A stretch of 36,928 nt of DNA from Pseudomonadota bacterium. Its GTDB lineage: Bacteria > Desulfobacterota > S145-22. Positions 23,404 through 31,899 of this stretch are shown here, in pieces. Both the position numbers and the translations under genes were made by a program. Location of the stretch: positions 1 to 36,928 of the forward strand of contig WGDA01000145.1 in the NCBI GenBank assembly GCA_015493505.1, given 5' to 3'. How positions within the stretch are numbered: the stretch's first letter is position 1; each line of letters opens with the position of its first letter. The notes beneath the pieces are model-generated. The model worked only from the letters and a program-made list of their open reading frames with translations. It made no database searches and had not been told where the DNA came from.

Positions 23404-24291
23404 TTACAGTGCGTCCAAATCCGTAAGGATCTGTCGGACCGCTTGGCGGCCTGCTTCATCCAGGTCGTGTTGGGGTGGAAGGGGAGGGCCTACGGGGAAG
23501 CCCTGCCATTCCAGGCCGACTTTCACGCAGGCCGCGAGGGAATATTTCTGAAAGGCCAGGTTGAGGGGCCACAGCTTTTTCTGTAAGGCCAGCGCCTCTT
23601 CCCATTTCCGTTGCCGGGCCAGTTCATAGAGGGCTATCGCCTGGTCCGGGATTATACAGGCGGGGCCTGCCATCCATCCGACCCCGCCGAGCATCATCAC
23701 GAAAACCGGGACATGGGCCGTCGCGCTGAAAACCTTCAGGCGGGATCCGAGCGTGGTGATGATACTCATCAGCTTGCCGATATTCCCGGAGGCGTCTTTC
23801 AGGTACCGGATGTTGGGTTCTTGCAAGAGCTCCCGCAAGGTGTCAAGGGTGAAATCCCATTGGGAAAAGCGGGGGTTGGTGTAGAGGACCACGGGGCAGG
23901 AAACGGCCCGGGCGACCGCGCGAAAGTGGGTGACGACTTCCTGGTCGCGCACGGGGAAATAGGTGGGGAGCACGATTAAAATGCCATCCACGCCGATGCG
24001 TTCCGTCTCGACGGCTTCATAGATCGCTCCCTTCGTCGTGAGGCTGGTTACGCCCGCGATGACGGGAACACGCCCCTCCGCCGCCTCGACCACGGTTTCT
24101 ATGACCGCCTTTTTGGTCGGCCAGTCCAGGTACGCGCCTTCCCCGGTGCTCCCGAGGGGCGTCAGGCCATGCACCCCCCGCGCGATGAGATGGCGCGTCA
24201 GAGTGCGTAAAACCTCTTTGTTGAGATGTCCCCCCGCATCGAGAGGCGTAACGAGATATGGAATAATGCCGTGAAATTCCTGCTTGTTCAC
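23404..24291 (-). CDS. DapA-family class I aldolase/lyase
   Basis: Schiff-base (beta/alpha)8 enzyme of 295 residues from the dihydrodipicolinate synthase/N-acetylneuraminate lyase family. GSTGEG (around residue 48) binds the pyruvate carboxylate, Tyr in VLYTNP and the Schiff-base Lys in YLKDASGN are present. The DapA-specific YNVPxRT loop reads YTNPRFSQ, so it is unlikely to be the lysine-pathway enzyme. A 2-oxo-acid aldolase such as 4-hydroxy-2-oxoglutarate aldolase is possible. Last gene of the ten-gene operon, one base after the iron-sulfur subunit gene. A link to pyruvate or glyoxylate released by the CitE-like lyase is inference. Confidence 0.85.
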   Translation of the reverse strand: MNKQEFHGIIPYLVTPLDAGGHLNKEVLRTLTRHLIARGVHGLTPLGSTGEGAYLDWPTKKAVIETVVEAAEGRVPVIAGVTSLTTKGAIYEAVETERIGVDGILIVLPTYFPVRDQEVVTHFRAVARAVSCPVVLYTNPRFSQWDFTLDTLRELLQEPNIRYLKDASGNIGKLMSIITTLGSRLKVFSATAHVPVFVMMLGGVGWMAGPACIIPDQAIALYELARQRKWEEALALQKKLWPLNLAFQKYSLAACVKVGLEWQGFPVGPPLPPQHDLDEAGRQAVRQILTDLDAL

Positions 24292-24292
24292 T

Positions 24293-25069
24293 TCAGCCTC
24301 GCCTGGGGGGGTCCTTTCGGTTTTGCCGGGCGGACCGTTTTTTTTCTTCCGGTTTTGAGGCGTAGGCGCACGCCTTTGCCAGGGCGATAAAGTGGGCCAC
24401 GTCGATTTCCTTGGGACATACGAAGGAACACGCCTGGGAGGTGTGGCACCGGGGCAGTCCGTCTTCCCCGTAAAGGATGGCGGCCCTTTCGTGAAAATCC
24501 GTTTCCCGGGGGTCGAACAGGCGGACCGTCGCGGCCAAGATCGCGTTTGGCCCCAGAAATCCCCGGTGACTGCTGATACAGGCCTCCGCGCAACAAAAGC
24601 AGTTGATACACCGGGTCGCCTCCACGTATTGTTCCATCAGCCGCGGGGAAATCCTCTGTTCCCCTCCTTCCGGAGGCGGGGCGGCCGGTTCGATGATATA
24701 AGGTTTCGCCCGATTGACCCGTTCATAGGCCCGGGAGAGGTCCACGATGAGGTCGCGCAGGACGGGGGCGATATGGAGAGGCTGCAGGGTAAACGTATGC
24801 GTGCCGAATTGTGAGATGGCGTTTTGCACCAACAGCTCGCACAGCAGGAGGGGCTTGCCATTCACGAGCACGCTGCAACTGCCGCACTGGGCGTGTTCAC
24901 AGGAGGACATCCACGCCAGGCCGGGGTCCTGTTCCTGATTGATCTTCCTGAGGACATCCGTGAACCTCAGGACGCCGCCGACCTTGACATGATAGGTCTG
25001 TACCCAGGATTTTTTGCGATCCGGGTCGTACCGGTGAATCTTCAGGGTGATGGCGTGTAACGCTTCCAT
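24293..25069 (-). CDS. sdhB: Succinate dehydrogenase/fumarate reductase-type iron-sulfur subunit
   Basis: Electron-transfer subunit of 258 residues. The N-terminal plant-ferredoxin domain carries CEHAQCGSCSVLVNGKPLLLC for the [2Fe-2S] cluster. The C-terminal domain has CINCFCCAEAC and CHTSQACSFVCPKEID for the [4Fe-4S] and [3Fe-4S] clusters. It passes electrons from the flavoprotein to the membrane subunit. The C-terminal 20 residues are strongly basic (EEKKRSARQNRK). Its ATG overlaps the last base of the flavoprotein gene. The order C-A-B is that of Sdh/Frd operons. Whether succinate is the true substrate of this copy is uncertain. Confidence 0.92.
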   Translation of the reverse strand: MEALHAITLKIHRYDPDRKKSWVQTYHVKVGGVLRFTDVLRKINQEQDPGLAWMSSCEHAQCGSCSVLVNGKPLLLCELLVQNAISQFGTHTFTLQPLHIAPVLRDLIVDLSRAYERVNRAKPYIIEPAAPPPEGGEQRISPRLMEQYVEATRCINCFCCAEACISSHRGFLGPNAILAATVRLFDPRETDFHERAAILYGEDGLPRCHTSQACSFVCPKEIDVAHFIALAKACAYASKPEEKKRSARQNRKDPPRRG

Positions 25070-26877
25070 CAGTATTTCCTCGCGATAAAGTCAAAATATT
25101 TGGCATCCGGCCCCTGTTCCTTGAACAGGCTCATGTCGATGGGGCGTTTGCCGAACTCGACGCGCCCGTACTCCCGCATGGTGGCGAGGGTGTGGTAGTT
25201 GAAGTCGTCACGTCTCTCCGGATAGTCCTCACGGGTGTGGGCCCCCCGCGACTCCTTTCTGGCGCGGGCGCCCTGGGCGATGATCATGGCTACCATGAGG
25301 AGGTTGTCCAGCTCCCAGCGGTCGATCAGTTCCTGATTCATGACGAGAGAGGAGTGGGTCAGAGAGACGTGGCGGGACCGCTCATGAAATTCCATCAGGT
25401 GTTCAATGGCGTCGCTGAGATCTTTTTCATTCCGGAAGACGCCGACTTTCTCTGTCATCACATCCCGCATCGCCGTGCGGATATCCCAGAGGTTTTCCTT
25501 CCCCTTTGCCTCGAGATAGCCGGAAAACCGGGCGAAGGTCTTTTCCCCCGCGTCTCTCGGGGCCTTTTCGGGGAGGTCGATCTCCTTGATGGCATCCGCG
25601 GCGCGGGCGCCCACGACCTTGCCCATGGTGAACAGCTCCACGAGGGAGTTGGTGCCCAGCCGATTGAAGCCATGAAAACTGGCAGAGGCGGCCTCTCCCA
25701 CGGCATAAAGGCCTGGGATGATCTCGGTGGCGTTCTTTTGCGCTTCACCGAATTCGTCGGTGGGGATGCCCCCCATCTGATAGTGGACCGTCGGCCGGAC
25801 GGGGCACAATTCTTTTTTGGGATTGATTCCCGTGAACCTCGTGAAAAAGCTGGTGACCTCCGGGAGTTTGACATCGTGCACGTAGTCGGACAGGTGCCGG
25901 ATATCGAGCCAGACATGAGGCAGGTTGAAATGGGGATTGATCACGCCTCTCCCTTCACGGATTTCGGTTTCAATCGCCCGCGAAACCACGTCCCGGGGCG
26001 CGAGATCCTTTGCCTTTGGGGCGTACCGCTCCATGAAGGGCTCCAGGTCTTTGTTCAGGAGGATACCTCCTTCTCCCCTCAGGGCCTCACTCGCCAGGAT
26101 GCCCGGCCCCACGATTCCGGTGGGATGGAACTGCACGGCTTCCAGGTCCATAACCGGCAATCCCTCCTGCAACACGAGAGCCAGCCCGTCGCCCGTGTTC
26201 TGCCGGCAGTTCGTGGTAATCTTGTAAACCTGCCCGAAGCCTCCCGTGCTGATGATGGTCACCTTGGCGAGGACGGCCGTGAATTTCCCCTGGGGTTCCT
26301 CCAGGAGGACGGCACCGATACACCGGTTCCCCGCTATTATCAGTTCGGTCGCGATGCTCTGGTTGATGAAGGTGACGTTTCTCTTCAGGCTTTCCCCCCA
26401 GACGGTATCCATGATCCCCTTGCCCGTGCGGTCCGCCTCGAAGACCGCCCTGAACGCGTGGGGTCCCTTCCCGAAATTCAACGTGTGCCCGCCAAAGGTC
26501 CGCCGGCTCAGGCGGCCCTCTTCGTTGCGCGTGAAATGAAGGCCGTGCGCGTCCAGCCACAAGGTCTGTTCCCAGGCGGTTTCGACGATTTTTTTAATGA
26601 CATTCTGATCCGCGCTGCAGTCCGAGCCTTTCCAGGTATCGAACATGTGAAAAACGGGCTTGTCGTATGGATCCTCTGGGTTGACGGCGGCAAATCCCCC
26701 CTGGGCGGTGGTTGTATGGGACTTTTGAGGGCTGGAAACCTTTGTGACGGCGATGACGGAGGCGTCCGGAATCCTTGACAGGATTTCAACCGCGGTCCGC
26801 AGTCCGGCACCCCCCGCGCCGATGATGAGGGCGTCGCATCGCCTAATGACATCAATTCGCAGCTTTTTACTCATCAT
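25069..26877 (-). CDS. sdhA: Succinate dehydrogenase/fumarate reductase-like flavoprotein subunit
   Basis: FAD enzyme of 602 residues catalysing dicarboxylate oxidation or reduction. Visible: dinucleotide-binding GAGGAGLRTA, covalent-FAD His in SHTTTAQGG, active-site His in HPTGIVGPG, catalytic Arg in RDVVSRAI, substrate His in HYQMGGIPTDE and carboxylate Arg in HGFNRLGTNSL. Two differences from the usual enzyme stand out: TEGxRGEGG reads SEALRGEGG, and HGANRLGGNSL reads HGFNRLGTNSL. These flank the substrate pocket, so a substituted succinate is possible. It starts 8 bases after the membrane subunit gene. A housekeeping Sdh/Frd role cannot be excluded. Confidence 0.92.
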   Translation of the reverse strand: MMSKKLRIDVIRRCDALIIGAGGAGLRTAVEILSRIPDASVIAVTKVSSPQKSHTTTAQGGFAAVNPEDPYDKPVFHMFDTWKGSDCSADQNVIKKIVETAWEQTLWLDAHGLHFTRNEEGRLSRRTFGGHTLNFGKGPHAFRAVFEADRTGKGIMDTVWGESLKRNVTFINQSIATELIIAGNRCIGAVLLEEPQGKFTAVLAKVTIISTGGFGQVYKITTNCRQNTGDGLALVLQEGLPVMDLEAVQFHPTGIVGPGILASEALRGEGGILLNKDLEPFMERYAPKAKDLAPRDVVSRAIETEIREGRGVINPHFNLPHVWLDIRHLSDYVHDVKLPEVTSFFTRFTGINPKKELCPVRPTVHYQMGGIPTDEFGEAQKNATEIIPGLYAVGEAASASFHGFNRLGTNSLVELFTMGKVVGARAADAIKEIDLPEKAPRDAGEKTFARFSGYLEAKGKENLWDIRTAMRDVMTEKVGVFRNEKDLSDAIEHLMEFHERSRHVSLTHSSLVMNQELIDRWELDNLLMVAMIIAQGARARKESRGAHTREDYPERRDDFNYHTLATMREYGRVEFGKRPIDMSLFKEQGPDAKYFDFIARKY

Positions 26878-26885
26878 TTCCTCCG

Positions 26886-27731
26886 TTACGCGAGGTGAAA
26901 GGAAATTTTCAGGCCGATATATCCAAGAAAAATGGCAAGGAGAACGAGAATCAGCGCGAGGCCGCCCCGGAGGACGCGGTTCCTGGTGAAGTCCCCAAGG
27001 AAGGCGTATATCCCGTAGGCGGCGTGGTAGAGGACGAAAATCACGAGTACGGCATCCAGCAGCATGGCGGGAAGATGCCGCATCCGGCTGGCAATGAGGG
27101 AAACCTGGTGGCCGACGGCGTAACCCGTGTGCATGTACAACAGGTGGGCGGGAATCATGACGAAGAGAAAGGCGGCGGTGACCCTCTGCAGCTTCCAGAG
27201 GGGTGCGTTGGGGGTGTTCCAGATCTTCAGGAAGGCAAACACGCAGAAGATCGCGCTCATGGTGAAGACGGTCAGCCAGTAGAAGAGGGGGGAAACGGTT
27301 ACCCCGTCACCGGTCTCCAGAAAGAAGGCCATGAGAAACAGGTAGGCGCACCCGAAAATCAGTCCCCAGTGAAACATCTGACGGTCATCCCTCCAGCCGA
27401 AGCTTTCGTAGAGGATGAGCCTCGCCCCGTTCAGGGTGTGCAGAATCAGGGGAATTGCCAACAACCACGCGAAAAACCGGAAGATGATATGGTCATGGGT
27501 CACCCAAAGGGCCGTGAATCGGGTGGGTTCGGAAAGGAATGAAAGAATGTACAGATGAAACAGGAGGTAGGCAATCAGGATGAGCCCGGAGATACGATGG
27601 GCCCACGCCAGCACGAACCGCCACCCCCGTGTCCGCGCGTAACCGGAGATGACCGGAAGGGTTGGCGGAAAATTCAGGCCGCGACGGCCGGTGGCCCGTG
27701 GGACAGGGCGTTCAGAGTGTTCTGATGTCAT
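26886..27731 (-). CDS. sdhC: Cytochrome b-type membrane anchor, SdhC-SdhD-like fusion
   Basis: Membrane protein of 281 residues with about seven predicted helices. The first half looks like SdhC: AHRISGLILIAYLLFHLYIL, then LHTLNGARLILYE (compare the HLxNGxRH motif). The second half looks like SdhD: WKLQRVTAAFLFVMIPAHLLYMH, then LYHAAYGIYAFLGDF (compare QRxTA and the H-x-x-x-G-x-x-x-x-x-x-DY motif). Several His in these helices can ligate haem b. It anchors the SdhAB module and exchanges electrons with quinone. Its ATG overlaps the end of the regulator gene by 4 bases. The alternative is a B-type (diheme, single-subunit) anchor, but those usually have five helices and about 200-260 residues. 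Confidence 0.82.
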   Translation of the reverse strand: MTSEHSERPVPRATGRRGLNFPPTLPVISGYARTRGWRFVLAWAHRISGLILIAYLLFHLYILSFLSEPTRFTALWVTHDHIIFRFFAWLLAIPLILHTLNGARLILYESFGWRDDRQMFHWGLIFGCAYLFLMAFFLETGDGVTVSPLFYWLTVFTMSAIFCVFAFLKIWNTPNAPLWKLQRVTAAFLFVMIPAHLLYMHTGYAVGHQVSLIASRMRHLPAMLLDAVLVIFVLYHAAYGIYAFLGDFTRNRVLRGGLALILVLLAIFLGYIGLKISFHLA

Positions 27732-28465
27732 GGATGATTTCCCCCTTCGAGTTTTTCCATGGCGGACAGGAAAGGCTTCAGGGCCCGCTCGATGTGCTCC
27801 CGCACAACCCGTTCAATCTCTTCCGGGTTGGTGGAGCGGTCTTTGAAAAGCGTCACGATTCGACGGTGAATCGACAGGGAATACTCGAAATCTTCCTTGT
27901 AATACTGGCAGGTGTATCGGTGCCAGAGGGTGTGCATCCGCAAGGTGCGGAGGAGTGAGATCAGGATCTCGTTTTCCGACGCCGTGATGAAAATCTCATG
28001 AAAATAGTTATGGTGTTTGGCGTATTCTATGAAATCCCCCTTGCGGGCGGCCCGCTCCATCAGGGAATAGGCCTCCGGCAGCTCATCGATATCCGAGGCG
28101 GACAGGCGGGCGTGGGCAAACCTGGCGGCCAGGCCCTCCAGAACGGCGCGGACGGGGAAATTTTCCTCGATATCCTTCCGGGTGATTTTCCGGACAAAGG
28201 TTCCCCGTCTCGGCAGGATTTCCACCAGCCCTTCCTTTTCCAGCATCCGAAAGGCCTCTCTCAGGGGGGTCCTACTGACCCCGAATTCGCTTCTCAGCCC
28301 CTCTTCCAGGAGCTGTTCTCCCCCCTTGAGCGTGCCGGTCAGGATCTGTGCTCTCAAGTGCCGGGCGATCTGATCCGCCAGGCCAACGGGTTTGAACGCC
28401 TCGCCGGCTTCCTGGTCATTCCCGTAAAACAGGGGCGGGGCCGCCGGATTGGACGGTCTGTTCAT
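27728..28465 (-). CDS. GntR-family transcriptional regulator (FadR/FCD subfamily)
   Basis: DNA-binding regulator of 245 residues. A winged helix-turn-helix spans about residues 28-95 (LRAQILTGTLKGGEQL, then FGVSRTPLREAFRMLEKEGLVE and RRGTFVR). The helical FCD effector domain follows, with three metal-binding-type His (FHEIF, SIHRRI, REHIERA). FCD regulators commonly bind organic acids. The gene lies inside the operon it probably controls, overlapping neighbours by 4 bases on both sides. The perfect palindrome 33110-33133 at the operon promoter is the obvious candidate operator. Confidence 0.93.
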   Translation of the reverse strand: MNRPSNPAAPPLFYGNDQEAGEAFKPVGLADQIARHLRAQILTGTLKGGEQLLEEGLRSEFGVSRTPLREAFRMLEKEGLVEILPRRGTFVRKITRKDIEENFPVRAVLEGLAARFAHARLSASDIDELPEAYSLMERAARKGDFIEYAKHHNYFHEIFITASENEILISLLRTLRMHTLWHRYTCQYYKEDFEYSLSIHRRIVTLFKDRSTNPEEIERVVREHIERALKPFLSAMEKLEGGNHP

Positions 28466-29838
28466 CGCCCTGGTCTCCTCTCCGCGATTGCCTGAAAAAC
28501 GGAGGCGACATCATTAATTTTTTCCAGGTTCATGGCAATGTCGATGATATGGTTCTGTGTGTCGTCCGCGAGAACGCCGCCGCTGAGTTTCTTGAATTTC
28601 GTGATCAGTTCCGCTTCGGAAAGCGGATTTTCCGGATCACCCTTCGGGAAGTCACAGGATCCTTCGGCCCACTGGCCATTTTTCAACGTGATCCGGGTTC
28701 GGGAGGGCCATTTTTGTGGGTAGGCACGGGTCAGTTCGGAATCCTCCCGGATGCGGATACGGGGGAGAAGGCGCTGAATATCCGGATGGGACAGCCTCTC
28801 CTCCGTAAAGTCCTCGAGGTCCGCGTGCCCGAAGGCCACGGCCGTCGCGATGCAAAAGGGCAGGTTGAATTTGGCAAGATAAGGGGTCCGGGCCTCCACG
28901 TCTCCCAGCAGGTCGAGGGCCTCCTGGTAGATAGCCACCTCAATGGACTGAATATCCTGCACCCCTGCCGGGAGTCTCTTTCGTGCCACCAGGGCCGATT
29001 CGATGGCGGAGTGGGTGTGGCCGCACGAGGCATAAAATTTGAGAGAATTCCCCGCGGCGTGGAAGGTTTCACCCAGGCCGGCCGTGAGAATCTCCGGGTC
29101 GGGGGCTCGGGAGGTGGCGCGAAGGAAACCCTTTTCCCCTTCGAAAATGGTGCGCGCGCCGGTAAAGCCTTTCTGCGCGAGAAGCGCCGCCAGAAGGCCA
29201 TTCATGGAAGCCTTCCCGGGGTGGAGCTGTTTGCTCATGGCCCCATCCGTCAGGAATTCCCAGAGGCCGGCGCTTTGGGTTCCTGCCGATCCGAGGGCCC
29301 AGGTGAAGGGGGCCGGCCCCAGACCCATGACCTTCGCAGCGCCCGCGGCCGCGCCAAAGGTTCCGCAAGTCCCGGTCGTGTGCCAGAATTCGTAATGGCT
29401 TTTGCCGGCGGCGAGGGCCGCTCTGATCCCGACCTCGTATCCCGTCAGGATTCCGAGGATCAATGTCCGCCCGGAGGCGTGTTCCTTCTCTGAGGCGGAA
29501 AGAACCGCGGGAAGGATTGACGCGGCCGGATGCAGGATAGAGGGCCTGTGCAGGTCATCCATCTCGACCATGTGGGACGCGGCGCCGTTGACTAGGGCGG
29601 CGATGAGGGGGTAATGCCCGGTCATGGCGGGAAAAATCGTGGCGCCGCCACCGGGCATCTCTTCAGCGAGGGATACCATCATGCGAACAGGGGGGTGCTG
29701 GGACCCGGCAAAGGCGGATCCCAGCCAGTCGAGGAAAAAGGCCTTGAGGCGCGTGATCAGCGAAACCGGAAGGTCCTCGTACGCGAGGGGGCTGAAGTAT
29801 CGTGCCAGGGTTTCGGCGGCGGAAGGACGGGGAACCAT
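28462..29838 (-). CDS. MmgE/PrpD family protein
   Basis: Enzyme of 458 residues from the family containing 2-methylcitrate dehydratase, cis-aconitate decarboxylase and iminodisuccinate epimerase. The N-terminal helical domain carries MDDLHRPSILHPAA, WHTTGTCGTFGAAAGAA and KQLHPGKASMNGLLAA, the segments that hold catalytic Asp/His/Lys in this family; FYASCGHTHSAIES corresponds to the K-x-Y-x-x-C-x-x-x-H region. No cofactor motif is expected. The exact reaction is not determinable; hydration/dehydration of a small di- or tricarboxylate fits the CoA ligase and lyase beside it. It starts 3 bases after the ferredoxin gene and overlaps gntR by 4. Confidence 0.9.
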   Translation of the reverse strand: MVPRPSAAETLARYFSPLAYEDLPVSLITRLKAFFLDWLGSAFAGSQHPPVRMMVSLAEEMPGGGATIFPAMTGHYPLIAALVNGAASHMVEMDDLHRPSILHPAASILPAVLSASEKEHASGRTLILGILTGYEVGIRAALAAGKSHYEFWHTTGTCGTFGAAAGAAKVMGLGPAPFTWALGSAGTQSAGLWEFLTDGAMSKQLHPGKASMNGLLAALLAQKGFTGARTIFEGEKGFLRATSRAPDPEILTAGLGETFHAAGNSLKFYASCGHTHSAIESALVARKRLPAGVQDIQSIEVAIYQEALDLLGDVEARTPYLAKFNLPFCIATAVAFGHADLEDFTEERLSHPDIQRLLPRIRIREDSELTRAYPQKWPSRTRITLKNGQWAEGSCDFPKGDPENPLSEAELITKFKKLSGGVLADDTQNHIIDIAMNLEKINDVASVFQAIAERRPGR

Positions 29839-29841
29839 CTG

Positions 29842-30060
29842 TCAATCCTCATAAAGTTTGTGGATTTGAATGGCCCGCGGGCCACAGTTTTGAAGGCAGA
29901 GCTCGCACAGGGTACACTCGTCTTCATTGGTTTCTGAAATTCCCGGGAGGGGGCTGCCGGGCTCGAAGATGTTGACCGGGCAGACCGTGACGCATTTCCC
30001 GCATTCCTCCGTCCCGGCGCAGAGATTGGGGTCGATTTCGATTTGAATAAATTCACTCAT
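29842..30060 (-). CDS. Small 2[4Fe-4S] ferredoxin
   Basis: Ferredoxin of 72 residues. The first cluster motif is widened: Cys14-x5-Cys20-x2-Cys23-x3-Cys27-Pro, instead of the usual C-x2-C-x2-C-x3-CP. The second is standard C-x2-C-x2-C-x3-C (CTLCELCLQNCGP). It overlaps the CitE-like gene by 4 bases and is followed by the PrpD-like gene, so it belongs to the catabolic operon, but no ferredoxin-dependent enzyme of the pathway is obvious from the neighbours. Confidence 0.9.
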   Translation of the reverse strand: MSEFIQIEIDPNLCAGTEECGKCVTVCPVNIFEPGSPLPGISETNEDECTLCELCLQNCGPRAIQIHKLYED

Positions 30061-30986
30061 GACACGTTTCCGTCCTGATGCGTTGAATCATGGTTGTCGG
30101 GCTTCATGAGGCCGATTTTTTCGGCCAGGGAAAGCAGCCGTTTCGCGCGGGTGACCACAGGGAGGTCGATAAAGAGGCCGTCCAGTTGGGCCGCGCCCGC
30201 GCCGCCCGATGTGATGATTTCAAAGGCGTCCACGATTTTCCTCGCCTTTGCGACTTCCTGGCTTGAGGGAGAAAAGATTCTGTTGCACGGTTCTATCTGC
30301 CGCGGATGCACGACAAGTTTTCCCTGAAATCCCAACCCCCTTGCCCGCGCGGCGTCACGGGTCAGGGCCTCTTCGTCGAAAAGGTCGATCATGAAAGGGG
30401 TATCGATGGGGGGAGCCAGGCCGGCGGCCCTGCACGCAATGGCAATCCGTGAACGCGGGTACAGGAGTTCAGCGCCCTCCCGGGTCATTTCGATTCCCAG
30501 GTCCAGGGTATAGTCCGCGGCGCCAAAGGCGGCCGTGTAACACCTGTCCGGCGTTGTGTGGATGGAGAGGATTTCATCGGCACACTGGACCGACGCCGCT
30601 GACTCGATGAGGGGAAGGACCAGAAAGTGCCCTTCCGGCAGCCCTTTTCCCCTTTCCACTTCAAGCAGAACCTGGTTGAACTGCTCCAGGTCCGCCCCCT
30701 TTTCAACCTTGGGAAGCATAAACCCTCTCACCTCCCTAAGGGCTGTTTCCATAATGTCTCCCTGAAAAAAGGGGGAGGGGAGGGGGTTGACGCGAATGAT
30801 AACCGTTCGGTCTTCAAAAAGGGGGGCTTTTTGCCGAATCGTTGCCCTAGCTTTCGCCTTTTCGGGGGGAGGGACCGAATCCTCCAGATCGATGATAATG
30901 GCGTCCGCCTCGGATCGCAGGGCCTTTTCCACGCGGTCAGGGCGGTTGGCCGGGACGAAAAGGGCGGTTCGTATCCAGAGTGCCAC
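30057..30986 (-). CDS. HpcH/HpaI aldolase / CitE-like acyl-CoA lyase
   Basis: TIM-barrel enzyme of 309 residues of the citrate lyase beta / malyl-CoA lyase / citramalyl-CoA lyase group. RTALFVPANRPDRVEKAL opens the barrel, DAIIIDLEDSVPP carries the conserved Asp-Glu-Asp, LPLIESA contains the Mg-binding Glu, and FGAADYTLDLG the second Mg-binding Asp. VHPRQIEPCNRIFSPS is the CoA-contact region. Stand-alone members cleave malyl-, citramalyl- or beta-methylmalyl-CoA. With CoA ligase subunits directly upstream, cleavage of a hydroxy-dicarboxylyl-CoA is the best guess. Confidence 0.9.
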   Translation of the reverse strand: MALWIRTALFVPANRPDRVEKALRSEADAIIIDLEDSVPPPEKAKARATIRQKAPLFEDRTVIIRVNPLPSPFFQGDIMETALREVRGFMLPKVEKGADLEQFNQVLLEVERGKGLPEGHFLVLPLIESAASVQCADEILSIHTTPDRCYTAAFGAADYTLDLGIEMTREGAELLYPRSRIAIACRAAGLAPPIDTPFMIDLFDEEALTRDAARARGLGFQGKLVVHPRQIEPCNRIFSPSSQEVAKARKIVDAFEIITSGGAGAAQLDGLFIDLPVVTRAKRLLSLAEKIGLMKPDNHDSTHQDGNVS

Positions 30987-30995
30987 GGGTGCCTC

Positions 30996-31889
30996 CTACA
31001 GTATCCCTTTCAGGATAGTCACGATGTCATCCAGGCGCTCGGCCACATGGATCCCCGCCTCCCTGAAGCGGGCAATCTTGCCGGAGGTGGTTCCCTTGTT
31101 TCCTTCCACGATGGTCGCGGCGTGCCCGAACCGGATGCCCGGCATCTTGTCGACGAAGCGACCGGCGACAAACGCGACGATGGGGGTTTGAATGCCACGG
31201 GTGGCGACCATCTCGGCGAGTGTCTCCTCTATCACGCCTCCCGGCTCGCAAAAGAGCACGACCGCCTCGGTGCCGGGGTCTTCCTCGAATAACGGAATGA
31301 GATCGAGAAAATTTAACCCGACCACGGGGTCACCCCCCACACTGATACAGGTGCTTTGCCCGATGCCGTTCAGGGTCAGGAGATTGGCGATTTCCGTGGT
31401 CATTCCGCCGCTTCGGGACGCGATGGCGACGGTCCCGGGGGTGTAGGCGCTTTTGACATTCGCGACGGGCCCGCCTGCCATGCCGATCTTGACGACATGG
31501 GGATTGATCATGCCGAGGGTGTTGGGGCCGATGACGCGGGCGTCTTTCTCTCTGGCAAATTCCAGGATTTCCAGGGTGTCCCGGCGCGGCACGCGTTCCG
31601 CCACGAGGACCAGTAGCCGAATCCCGTGGCTCAGGGCCTCAATGGCCGCGTCCCGAACCCTGGTGGGAGGCACTGAAATAACGCTGGCATCCGCGCCGTG
31701 TTTTGTTACGGCCTCAAGTACCGTGTCGTAAACGGGAACGCCATAAACGCTCTGGCCTCCCTTACCCGGGGTCACCCCGGCGACCACCTTCGATCCATAA
31801 TCTATCATGTCGCGCGTAAACGCTACGGCCTCCCTGCCGGTAATTCCCTGGACAATGATTTTCGTGTTCGCGTCGGCTAAAATGGCCAT
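30996..31889 (-). CDS. Succinyl-CoA synthetase alpha-like subunit (possible malate/citramalate-CoA ligase)
   Basis: CoA-binding, phospho-His subunit of 297 residues of the SucD/MtkB family. ADANTKIIVQGITGREAVAF is the CoA-binding Rossmann start; GYP-like and IGPNTLGMINP segments follow; FGHAATIVEGNKGTTSGK contains the active-site His (compare MGHAGAIIAGGKGT in E. coli SucD). The start at 31889 is chosen because it begins the conserved fold and comes 10 bases after the beta-subunit stop; longer readings run through the beta-subunit gene. Family members activate succinate, malate, itaconate or citramalate; the CitE-like lyase next door favours a hydroxy-acid. Confidence 0.9.
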   Translation of the reverse strand: MAILADANTKIIVQGITGREAVAFTRDMIDYGSKVVAGVTPGKGGQSVYGVPVYDTVLEAVTKHGADASVISVPPTRVRDAAIEALSHGIRLLVLVAERVPRRDTLEILEFAREKDARVIGPNTLGMINPHVVKIGMAGGPVANVKSAYTPGTVAIASRSGGMTTEIANLLTLNGIGQSTCISVGGDPVVGLNFLDLIPLFEEDPGTEAVVLFCEPGGVIEETLAEMVATRGIQTPIVAFVAGRFVDKMPGIRFGHAATIVEGNKGTTSGKIARFREAGIHVAERLDDIVTILKGIL

Positions 31890-31899
31890 AAGGCTGCCC

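Noticed and set aside
23404-24291. Calling the DapA-family gene dihydrodipicolinate synthase of lysine synthesis.
   Set aside because: The YNVPxRT substrate loop is replaced by YTNPRFSQ and the context is catabolic.
25192-26778. A 528-codon plus-strand ORF opposite the Sdh-like flavoprotein, and similar long opposite-strand ORFs (for example 21958-23040 and 3489-4577).
   Set aside because: They lie entirely antisense to confident genes, have low-complexity His/Arg/Gly-rich translations and no recognisable domains; they are by-products of GC-rich codon use.
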